Positions 1 through 5,684 of a DNA stretch of 5,684 bases are shown here, piece by piece. The translations under genes and the position numbers were made by a program. Location: positions 1-5,684 of the forward strand of contig JAFKFF010000024.1 in the NCBI GenBank assembly GCA_017307315.1, read 5' to 3'. This DNA comes from Alphaproteobacteria bacterium (lineage in GTDB: Bacteria; Pseudomonadota; Alphaproteobacteria; Micropepsales; Micropepsaceae). The notes under the pieces are model-generated. The model saw only the letters and a list, made by a program, of their open reading frames with translations, was not told where the DNA came from and made no database searches. Each line of letters starts with the position of its first letter. Position 1 is the first letter of the stretch.

Positions 1-1
1 G

Positions 2-706
2 TTCCATCTCGCGGGCCATCCCATCTACTTCACCAACCAATCGCTTCTGATGGTGGTGGTGGTGATCGCCGCCTCCCTTTTCCTGAGCCTTGCGGTCAAG
101 TCCGGGCGGCTGGTGCCCACGCGCGGCCAGTCGATGGCCGAAACCTCCTACGAATTCGTCGCCAACATGATCCATTCGGCGACCGGCGAAGACGGGCTGA
201 AATTCTTCCCCTTCGTCTTCTCGCTCTTCATCTTCGTGCTGTTCAGCAATTTCCTCGGCATGGTGCCGGGAAGCTTCACCGTCACCAGCCAGATCGCGGT
301 CACCTTCGCGCTCGCCTGCCTTGTGATCCTCCTGGTGATCGTGGTCGGCTTCATGAAGCACGGCCTCGGTTTCCTGAAGCTCTTCGTGCCGCACGCGCCC
401 TGGTATCTCTTGATCCTGCTGGTGCCGATCGAAGTGATCTCCTTCTTCACCCGCCCGATCAGCCTTTCCGTCCGTCTTTTCGCCAACATGCTGGCGGGCC
501 ACACCATGCTGGCGGTTTTCGCCGGATTCGTGGTGGCGCTGGGCTCGGCGGGCGGCATCTTCACCGGCCTCGCCATCGCGCCGATGCTCCTGATTGTCGC
601 CATCATGCTGCTCGAGCTTCTGGTGGCGTTCCTGCAGGCTTATGTCTTCGCCATTCTCACCTGCATCTACCTGAACGAAGCACTTCATCTTCACGATCAA
701 CACTGA
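2..706 (+). CDS. atpB: F-type ATP synthase subunit a (5' partial)
   Basis: Subunit a forms the two proton half-channels of Fo beside the rotating c-ring in the inner membrane. The reading frame is open from base 2, and upstream of the first ATG (position 50) it reads [12 protein letters not shown], which fits the family N-terminus. The true start is therefore outside the window, and 234 residues are visible against a usual length of about 250. Hydrophobic segments lie near visible residues 15-31, 67-89, 98-118, 135-149, 156-181 and 189-224. The essential stator arginine is in [10 protein letters not shown] (Arg158, codon 473-475). His167 (AGHTML) and Glu205 (MLLELL) occupy the sites that are Glu219 and His245 in E. 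coli, the reciprocal pairing known in mitochondria and alphaproteobacteria. Gln212 lies in the conserved LQAYVF of the last helix. It is the first visible gene of the Fo operon, 21 bases before atpE. Confidence 0.97.
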   Translation, partial: FHLAGHPIYFTNQSLLMVVVVIAASLFLSLAVKSGRLVPTRGQSMAETSYEFVANMIHSATGEDGLKFFPFVFSLFIFVLFSNFLGMVPGSFTVTSQIAVTFALACLVILLVIVVGFMKHGLGFLKLFVPHAPWYLLILLVPIEVISFFTRPISLSVRLFANMLAGHTMLAVFAGFVVALGSAGGIFTGLAIAPMLLIVAIMLLELLVAFLQAYVFAILTCIYLNEALHLHDQH

Positions 707-727
707 ACCAACGAAGGGACTAAGAAA

Positions 728-952
728 ATGGAACTTGCTGCAGCAAAGATGATCGGCGCGGGTATCGCCTGTATCGCGCTGGTCGGCGCCGGCATCGGCA
801 TCGGCAATGTGTTCGGCTCCTACCTCTCGGGCGCGCTGCGCAATCCGGGTGCGGCCGCCACCCAGACCACCAATCTCCTGCTCGGCTTCGCGCTTTGCGA
901 AGCGACCGGCCTGTTCGGCCTGGTCATCGCGCTGATCATCCTCTTCACGTAA
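728..952 (+). CDS. atpE: F-type ATP synthase subunit c (c-ring proteolipid)
   Basis: Subunit c forms the rotating membrane ring that carries protons past subunit a. The 74-residue product is a two-helix hairpin of normal family length. Helix 1 has the glycine-alternating packing motif (GAGIGIGNVFG, residues 20-30), the polar loop is RNP (38-40), and the ion-binding carboxylate is Glu58 in ALCEATGLFG. The residue after Glu58 is Ala, not the Ser of sodium-binding rings, and no Gln is seen at the helix 1 ligand position, so proton coupling is inferred. A good Shine-Dalgarno sequence (AAGGGA, 714-719) sits 8 bases before the ATG. This is the strongest ribosome site among the three complete Fo genes here, in keeping with the need for about ten or more copies of c per complex. 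Confidence 0.98.
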   Translation: MELAAAKMIGAGIACIALVGAGIGIGNVFGSYLSGALRNPGAAATQTTNLLLGFALCEATGLFGLVIALIILFT

Positions 953-972
953 GCGATCTTCCGTAGGCGAAA

Positions 973-1500
973 ATGGCCGAGCCGCTGCAAACCAGCACTG
1001 AAACACCGGAACAGGCGGGCGGGTTTCCGCCCTTCAAGACGGAGACTTACCCCAGCCAGCTTTTCTGGCTGGTGGTGACCTTCGCCTTCCTGTTCGTGGT
1101 GCTGTGGCGGATCGCCGGGCCGCGCATCAACGGCGTGATCACCAGCCGCCGGGGCGCGATCAACGCCGACATTGCGGCGGCGGACAAGGCGCGTGGCGAC
1201 GCGGAAGCGGCCTCCGCCGCCTACCAGACCGCGCTGGCTGGTGCGCGTGCGCGTGCCCAGAATCTGGCGGAAGAAACCCGCCAGACCGTGGCCAGCGAAG
1301 TCGCCAAGGCGAAGGCGGCGGCGGAAGCCGAAGCCCAGAGCGCCATGGCGGCGGCGGATGCGCGTATCAACGCCACCCGTGTCGAAGCCAAGGGGCATGT
1401 GACCAGAGCCGCCGAGGAAGCCGCTATCGCCATCGTGGCGCGCCTGACCGGGGAAACCGTCTCCGCGGCCGACGCCGCGGCGGCGGTGAAGGAAGCCTGA
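973..1500 (+). CDS. atpF2: F-type ATP synthase subunit b' (peripheral stalk)
   Basis: Subunit b' pairs with b as a heterodimeric peripheral stalk that holds F1 against rotation, as in alphaproteobacteria, cyanobacteria and chloroplasts. The gene is also called atpG or atpX in some annotations. The 175-residue product has a short hydrophilic N-terminus, the b'-type motif FPPFKTETYPSQLFWL (18-33), one membrane helix (about 29-48), then a long Ala/Glu/Arg/Lys-rich coiled coil to the C-terminus. The start at 973 places the motif at the expected distance; its ribosome site is weak (AGG at 965-967). The gene lies 20 bases after atpE and ends 2 bases before atpF. The alanine-rich, GC-rich coiled coil creates long spurious frames on both strands. 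Confidence 0.95.
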   Translation: MAEPLQTSTETPEQAGGFPPFKTETYPSQLFWLVVTFAFLFVVLWRIAGPRINGVITSRRGAINADIAAADKARGDAEAASAAYQTALAGARARAQNLAEETRQTVASEVAKAKAAAEAEAQSAMAAADARINATRVEAKGHVTRAAEEAAIAIVARLTGETVSAADAAAAVKEA

Positions 1501-1502
1501 CC

Positions 1503-1994
1503 ATGGAAATGCTGCACGAAGCGGAATTCTGGGAAGTCGTCGGTTTCCTCATGGTGATCGGCATCCTGGTCTGGAAGGGCGTTCCGGGCATGGTGGGCAA
1601 GATGCTCGATCAGCGCTCGGCGGTGATCTCCGCCGAACTGAACGAAGCGCGCCGCCTGCGCGAGGAAGCGGCCAGCCTCCTGGCCGACTACAAGGCCAAG
1701 GCCGCCGGGGCCGAACGCGAGGCCGAGACCATCCTGCACGAAGCGCGGGCCGAAGCGATCCGCTTTGCCGAAGTCTCGCGCGCCGATCTCAAGGCGCAGA
1801 TCGCCCGCCGCGCCCAGGCGGCGCAGGATCGCATCGCCCAGGCCGAGACCGCCGCGATGAACGAGATCAGGGCGCTGGCCGCCGATGCGGCCTCCAATGC
1901 CGCCCAGAAGCTGATCGCGGCGCGGATGGATCAGGCGCGGGCCGGCAATCTCATCTCCGAAAGCATCAAGGACCTCGGCGCCAAGCTGAATTGA
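1503..1994 (+). CDS. atpF: F-type ATP synthase subunit b (peripheral stalk)
   Basis: This is the second stalk subunit, partner of b'. The 163-residue product has one membrane helix (about residues 9-28, with FWEVVGFLMVIGILVW), the family-typical Pro28 just after it, the LDQRSAVISAELNEARRLREEA region (35-56) at the start of the coiled coil, and a charged helical tail that would reach the top of F1. The open frame extends upstream to 1104 within atpF', but that part does not resemble the family. ATG 1503 is chosen because it gives the correct N-terminus and has a Shine-Dalgarno sequence (GAAGGAA, 1488-1494) 8 bases upstream, inside the end of atpF'. A second ATG at 1509 is possible. With only 2 bases between the genes, translational coupling to atpF' is likely, which would help equal b/b' production. 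Confidence 0.95.
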   Translation: MEMLHEAEFWEVVGFLMVIGILVWKGVPGMVGKMLDQRSAVISAELNEARRLREEAASLLADYKAKAAGAEREAETILHEARAEAIRFAEVSRADLKAQIARRAQAAQDRIAQAETAAMNEIRALAADAASNAAQKLIAARMDQARAGNLISESIKDLGAKLN

Positions 1995-2015
1995 GGTGCG
2001 GTAGATCCGGCACCA

Positions 2016-2047
2016 AAACAAAAGGCGGCCCGGTGGCCGCCTTTTTT
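2016..2047. terminator. Bidirectional intrinsic terminator between atpF and aspS
   Basis: A perfect 10-bp inverted repeat (AAAGGCGGCC at 2021-2030 and GGCCGCCTTT at 2035-2044) encloses a CGGT loop. On the + strand it runs into a T-tract ending at 2047. On the - strand the A-rich stretch before it becomes TTTTGTTTTG. It lies 26 bases after the atpF stop and 30 bases beyond the aspS stop, so it suits both converging transcripts. Confidence 0.9.
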
Positions 2048-2077
2048 ATGTCCCACACGCCTTTGCGCGTCGCAGGC

Positions 2078-3810
2078 TTACTTTTCCGGATAAACCACCT
2101 TCAGGTGTAATTCCTTGAGCTGCTTGGCATTGGCCGGGCTGGGCGCGCGCATCAGAAGGTCCTGCCCCTGCTGGGTGAGCGGGAACATGGTCACTTCGCG
2201 AATATTCTCCTCGCCCGCCAACAGCATCACCACCCGCTCTAGGCCGACCGCCAGGCCGCCGTGCGGCGGCGCGCCGTACCGGAACGCATTCAGCATGCCG
2301 CCGAAGCGGGCTTCGGTCTCTTCGCGGGCATAGCCGGCGATCTCGAACGCCCGATGTCATACTGGAAGACCTTGAGCGCCAGGATCTCGTCCTTGTCGCT
2401 GGAGCTGAAAGCCAGAAACTTGTCGCGGTCATATTGCGGCATCGAGAAAGGATTGTGGGAGAAGTCGATCCGCTTCTCGTCCTCGTTCCATTCATACATG
2501 GGATAATCGACAACCCAGCAGAAGCGGAAGCGGCCCTTTTCGATCAGGTCCAGTTCGCGACCGATGCGGGTACGGGCAAGGCCGGCCAGGGTGGCGGCGC
2601 GATCTTCCTTGTCGGCCGCGAAGAACAGGGCATCGCCCGCCTTGACGCCGGCCTGCCGCACCATTTCGGCGATCGCCGCCGGCGGAATGAATTTGGCGAT
2701 CGGGCCCTTGCCCACGACGGCGCCGCCCTCGTCCTCGAGCACGATATAGCCGAGGCCGGGTGCGCCTTCGCTCCGCGCCCATTCGTTGAGCTTGTCGAAG
2801 AAGCTGCGCGGCTGGCCGGCGGCGCCCGGCGCCGGGATGGCACGCACGGTCTTGTTCTTGAACGCCTTGAACTCGACATCGGGACGCGCGAACACCGCAC
2901 TGACGTCGCAGATGCGGATGGGATTGCGCAGGTCCGGCTTGTCGGAGCCGAATTTCAGCAACGCCTCGGCGTAGGGAATGCGCGGATAGGGCGCCTTGTC
3001 CACCGTCCGGCCATCGGCGAATTGCTCGAACACGCCCTGCAGCACCGGCTCGATGGCGGCGAAGACATCGTCCTGGGTGACGAAGCTCATCTCGACATCG
3101 AGCTGGTAGAACTCGCCGGGGCTGCGGTCGGCGCGGCCATCCTCGTCGCGGAAACAGGGCGCGATCTGGAAATAGCGGTCGAAGCCGGCCACCTGGATCA
3201 ACTGCTTGAACTGCTGCGGCGCCTGAGGCAGCGCATAGAATTCGCCGGGATAGCGGCGCGACGGCACCAGGAAGTCGCGTGCGCCCTCCGGCGAGGACGC
3301 TGTCAGGATCGGGGTCTGGAATTCGTTGAAGCCCTGGGCATACATCCTGTCGCGCAGCGAGCGGATGATGTTGGAGCGCAGCATGATGTTCTTGTGCAGC
3401 CGCTCGCGGCGAAGATCGAGGAAGCGGTAGGTGAGCCGGGTCTCTTCCGGATAGTCCATGTCGCCGAACACCGGCAGCGGCAGTTCCTGGGCCTGGCTCT
3501 GGACGGCAGCCTCCTCGATCCGCAGCTCGACGTCCCCGGTGGCGAGATCGGCGTTCACCGTTTCGGGGGTGCGCGCCACCACCTGGCCGGTCAGGGTCAG
3601 CACCCATTCCGAGCGGGCACTGTCCACGGTCGCAAACGCCTTGGCATCAGGCTCGATCACGCACTGGGTCAGGCCGTAATGATCGCGCAGATCGATGAAG
3701 ATCAGGCCGCCATGGTCCCGGCGGCGATGGACCCAGCCCGACAGGCGGACGGTCTGGCCGACATCGGATTTGCGAAGCTGGCCGCAGGTATGTGTGCGAT
3801 AGGCGTGCAT
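2078..3810 (-). pseudogene. aspS: Aspartyl-tRNA synthetase, disrupted by internal deletion and frameshift
   Basis: AspRS charges tRNA-Asp (and tRNA-Asn in non-discriminating forms) with aspartate in the cytoplasm. From ATG 3808-3810, with GAAGG six bases upstream (3817-3821), the frame encodes 486 matching residues: an OB-fold anticodon-binding domain (about 1-110), the class II core with [12 protein letters not shown] (193-204) and motif 2 [10 protein letters not shown] (220-229), and an inserted GAD-type domain (about 290-430). After QYDI (483-486, ending at 2353) it leaves frame, adds 20 unrelated residues and stops at 2290-2292. The true C-terminus resumes in another frame from 2350 ([10 protein letters not shown]) through motif 3 ([15 protein letters not shown]) to TAA at 2078-2080, 90 residues. 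The family has about 22 residues between these parts, absent here, so the intact enzyme would be near 598 residues. Those residues include the active-site arginine that binds the aspartate side chain. The 506-residue product should be inactive. Whether the lesion is biological or an assembly error cannot be told from here. Confidence 0.93.
2350..2353 (-). other. Deletion junction in aspS (about 64 bases missing)
   Basis: Read on the - strand, the in-frame Ile codon (2353-2355) is followed by two leftover bases (2352-2351) and then the Ala codon of the resumed frame (2348-2350). The missing length must therefore be 3n+1. By comparison with the remembered family sequence (a segment with an ELSSGAxR core) n is about 21, giving roughly 64 bases. 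The family length is knowledge; the frame jump is seen directly. Confidence 0.85.
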
Positions 3811-3932
3811 GACGGACCTTCGAGGAAAGGGCGGGTTTTGGCGGTTTATGGGGGGCCGGTCAAGGGAGCCGGGCCGGCCGCTTTCCCGAATAAAAGCCGG
3901 ATTTTCCGCCGCGAATCCGCTATCACGGCCGG
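3811..3932. promoter_or_regulatory. Divergent aspS-rnd spacer with presumed promoters
   Basis: These 122 bases separate the divergent starts of aspS and rnd, so promoters for both should lie here. For aspS a weak candidate on the - strand is TTGACC (3858-3863) with CAAAAC (3835-3840) 17 bases downstream; the -10 match is poor. An AT-richer patch near 3888-3907 could serve rnd, but I see no convincing hexamer pair. No operator or riboswitch structure was recognised. Confidence 0.35.
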
Positions 3933-5096
3933 ATGCGGATTGTCGAAACCAACGAGGCGCTGTCTTCGTTCCTGGCCGAGCTTTCCTCGGCTCCTTATCT
4001 GGCGCTGGATACCGAATTCCTGCGCGACCAGACCTATTATCCCCGGCTCTGCCTGATCCAGGTCGCCGCGCCCGGCGGGATCGAAGGCATCATCGACCCC
4101 CTGGCCCCGGGACTGGACCTGGCGCCCTTCTACGAACTCCTCAAGCGGCCCGATATCGTCAAGGTGCTGCATGCGGCGCGCCAGGACATCGAGATTTTCT
4201 ATCTCCAGGGCGGGGTGCTGCCCGATCCTTTGTTCGACACCCAGGTCGCCGCCATGGTGTGCGGCTTTGGCGATGCCGCCTCCTACGAAACCCTGGCGCG
4301 CAAGCTCGCCCAGGTGGAGATCGACAAGTCCGCCCGCTTCACCGACTGGAGTCACAGGCCGCTGTCCAAACGGCAACTGGAATATGCGCTGGCCGACGTC
4401 ACCCATCTTCGGGTGATTTATGAAAAACTTTCCGCGCAGCTGGCACGCACCGGGCGTGCCCGCTGGGTGGAAGAGGAAATCGCCGCCCTGAAAGACCCCA
4501 GGCTTTACCGGCTCGATCCCGACCAGGCCTGGAAGCGGCTCAAGCCCCGCACCACCAACAAGCGTTTCCTGGCGATGCTGGCTTCGCTTGCCGCCTGGCG
4601 GGAACGCGAGGCCCAGGCCCGCGATATTCCCCGCGGCCGGGTTTTGAAGGACGAAGCCCTCACCGAAATTGCCGCCCATCCGCCCGAGAGCGATGAAGCG
4701 TTGGAGCGCATCCGCGCGGTTCCGAAAGGCTTCGCCAACTCGCGGCTGGGCAAGGGGCTGATGGCGGCGGTGGAAGCCGGGCGCGATGCCGCCCCGCCCG
4801 AAGGCGCCGCGCAAGGCCATGTCCGGCGCAAGCGCGAACCTTCGCCGGCCGCCGTCGATCTGCTCAAGACCTTGCTCAGGCTGCGCGCCGAAGCGGCCCA
4901 TGTGGCGCCCCGGTTGATCGCCAATGCCGAAGACATCGAAAAGCTGGCGGCCTTCGAGGACGACGATGTGATGGCGCTTCAGGGCTGGCGCGCCGATGTC
5001 TTCGGAAACGACGCCAAGGCCTTACGCGAAGGCAATCTCGCCATCGCGCTGGAAAAAGGCGAAGCCGTGGTGGTCGAGCTGGAGGAAGAAGCATGA
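3933..5096 (+). CDS. rnd: Ribonuclease D
   Basis: RNase D is a 3'-5' exoribonuclease that trims tRNA precursors and other small RNAs in the cytoplasm, using two metal ions. The 387-residue product has normal family length. The DEDD-y exonuclease domain (about 1-170) has every catalytic residue: Asp26 and Glu28 in LALDTEFL, Asp85 in HAARQD, and Tyr151 with Asp155 in YALAD. An HRDC nucleic-acid-binding domain follows at about 206-283 (NKRFLAML through FANSRLGKG), then a further helical C-terminal region (about 303-387) as in E. coli RNase D. ATG 3933 gives the normal N-terminus ([10 protein letters not shown]), but no clear Shine-Dalgarno sequence precedes it, so initiation may be weak or from a short leader. 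It is divergent from aspS, an arrangement I recall from other alphaproteobacteria, and overlaps the next gene by 4 bases. Confidence 0.95.
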   Translation: MRIVETNEALSSFLAELSSAPYLALDTEFLRDQTYYPRLCLIQVAAPGGIEGIIDPLAPGLDLAPFYELLKRPDIVKVLHAARQDIEIFYLQGGVLPDPLFDTQVAAMVCGFGDAASYETLARKLAQVEIDKSARFTDWSHRPLSKRQLEYALADVTHLRVIYEKLSAQLARTGRARWVEEEIAALKDPRLYRLDPDQAWKRLKPRTTNKRFLAMLASLAAWREREAQARDIPRGRVLKDEALTEIAAHPPESDEALERIRAVPKGFANSRLGKGLMAAVEAGRDAAPPEGAAQGHVRRKREPSPAAVDLLKTLLRLRAEAAHVAPRLIANAEDIEKLAAFEDDDVMALQGWRADVFGNDAKALREGNLAIALEKGEAVVVELEEEA

Positions 5097-5572
5097 AGTC
5101 GATTCTGGGGGGGCTTGCCCTCGCCGCGCTGGCGGCATCGCCGGGTTTTGCCGCCGATTTCGCCACCATCGAGCTCAGCACCACGGCCAACGCGACGCCG
5201 GAAAAGACCTGGTCGCGGATCGGCGATTATTGTGCGATCAAAGACTGGCTGGGATTGGCCTGCGCCATCACCAAGGGCAATGGCGGCGTCGGCACCTTCC
5301 GCGATCTCGACCATGGCCGGGTGGTAGAGATGATGGTGGCGAAGACGCCCTTTTCCTACACCTATATCCAGCCCACCAATCCGGCCAATCTCTATCACGG
5401 CACTTTGGCGGTCGAACCGGACGGCCAGGGCCATAGCCGGATCGTCTATACACTGCTCTACGATCAGGAGCCGCTGGGAACGGACGAAGCCAAGGCGGCG
5501 AACCGCAAGCAGCGCGCCGACCGCTTCAATGCCGCTCTGGCCAAGATGAAGGCCATGGCGGAAGCGCCTTAA
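5093..5572 (+). CDS. Exported SRPBCC-family protein of unknown function
   Basis: SRPBCC (START/Bet v1-like, polyketide cyclase-like) proteins fold around a deep hydrophobic ligand pocket; the ligand of this group is not known to me. The 159-residue product begins with a short signal peptide (MKS, hydrophobic core 4-15, likely cleavage after GFA, residue 20), so a periplasmic location is inferred. The mature part has the expected order: a first strand (ATIELSTTANATPEKTW, 24-40), the helical DYCAIKDW region (46-52), strands through FSYTYIQP (87-94) and SRIVYTLLY (115-123), and a long C-terminal helix (132-156). Cys47 and Cys57 are the only cysteines and could form a disulfide after export. The ATG overlaps the rnd stop (ATGA), and a strong Shine-Dalgarno sequence (GGAGGAAG, 5081-5088) lies in the end of rnd, so the two are probably co-transcribed and translationally coupled. 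Confidence 0.85.
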   Translation: MKSILGGLALAALAASPGFAADFATIELSTTANATPEKTWSRIGDYCAIKDWLGLACAITKGNGGVGTFRDLDHGRVVEMMVAKTPFSYTYIQPTNPANLYHGTLAVEPDGQGHSRIVYTLLYDQEPLGTDEAKAANRKQRADRFNAALAKMKAMAEAP

Positions 5573-5606
5573 CTGCCCCCATCTGCCTTCCCCGGGGCAA
5601 GCCCTC

Positions 5607-5650
5607 GGAAGACATCTTCCCCGCCAGCGGCTTTCGCCACGCGGGGAAGA
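5607..5650. repeat. Overlapping inverted repeats after the SRPBCC gene
   Basis: A perfect 10-bp inverted repeat (TCTTCCCCGC at 5615-5624, GCGGGGAAGA at 5641-5650) encloses 16 bases that include a small GGC/GCC inner stem. The left arm can instead pair with GGAAGA at 5607-5612. No T-tract follows on the + strand, so it is not a classic intrinsic terminator. It could be a transcript-end structure for the rnd operon or one copy of a dispersed palindromic element. The rest of 5573-5684 shows no convincing gene. Confidence 0.5.
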
Positions 5651-5684
5651 AAGCCTCTACCAAGACGCTCTTACTGGTCCAGAT

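Noticed and set aside
728..952. A sodium-dependent c-ring
   Set aside because: The Ser after the carboxylate and the helix 1 Gln of sodium-binding rings are not seen, so the proton type is the better reading.
1221..2021. A 266-codon - strand frame opposite atpF' and atpF
   Set aside because: It is the shadow of two alanine-rich coiled-coil genes and crosses both of them.
2290..2360. Programmed ribosomal frameshifting in aspS
   Set aside because: A frameshift would only change frame. Here a conserved stretch of about 22 residues is physically absent in all frames, so recoding could not restore the enzyme, and I see no slippery sequence.
2434..4056. A 540-codon open frame on the + strand opposite aspS
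   Set aside because: It lies antisense to clear AspRS homology, has low-complexity Ala/Gly/Leu/Arg composition with no recognisable domain, and runs past the real rnd start. It is a product of high GC in the third codon position.
3846..4901. A 351-codon - strand frame opposite rnd
   Set aside because: It is antisense to a gene with complete catalytic motifs and has no ribosome site or recognisable domain.
5573..5684. The end of another gene on the - strand at the window edge
   Set aside because: A frame is open from the edge, but it runs through the palindromic repeat and on into the SRPBCC gene before stopping, and resembles no family I know.
1..5684. CRISPR arrays, tRNA or rRNA genes, insertion sequences, attachment sites, toxin-antitoxin or phage-defence genes
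   Set aside because: I looked for spaced direct repeats, cloverleaf-type sequences, transposase motifs and terminal inverted repeats, and found none that stand up.

Overview
The window looks like chromosomal housekeeping DNA from a GC-rich alphaproteobacterium. Three things point there. The Fo genes of the ATP synthase stand together as a separate cluster, with both a b' and a b subunit and no F1 genes following. The a subunit carries the His/Glu arrangement typical of alphaproteobacteria and mitochondria. The AspRS and RNase D sequences, and their divergent arrangement, also fit that class. I cannot fix the order or genus from sequence alone.

Layout. Positions 2-1994 (+) hold atpB (5' end cut by the window edge), atpE, atpF' (b') and atpF (b), tightly packed with gaps of 21, 20 and 2 bases. 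They build the membrane proton channel, c-ring and peripheral stalk of the F-type ATP synthase. A strong GC hairpin flanked by an A-tract and a T-tract (about 2016-2047) ends this unit and can also end the convergent aspS transcript. Positions 2078-3810 (-) hold aspS, aspartyl-tRNA synthetase, which is not intact: close to position 2351 about 64 bases of the expected gene are missing. This removes a conserved active-site segment and shifts the frame. A 122-base divergent spacer follows. Then rnd (RNase D, 3933-5096, +) overlaps by 4 bases a small exported SRPBCC-family protein (5093-5572, +). The last 112 bases have no convincing gene but carry overlapping inverted repeats.

How the genes relate. 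The atp genes form one operon making a single complex. aspS and rnd are translation and RNA-processing genes transcribed away from each other. The SRPBCC protein appears translationally coupled to rnd, although its predicted periplasmic location gives no obvious functional link.

I found no mobile element, CRISPR array, RNA gene, defence cassette or clearly new system. The observation most worth following is the broken aspS: either an assembly or sequencing error in an essential gene, or a real decayed copy that implies a second AspRS elsewhere.
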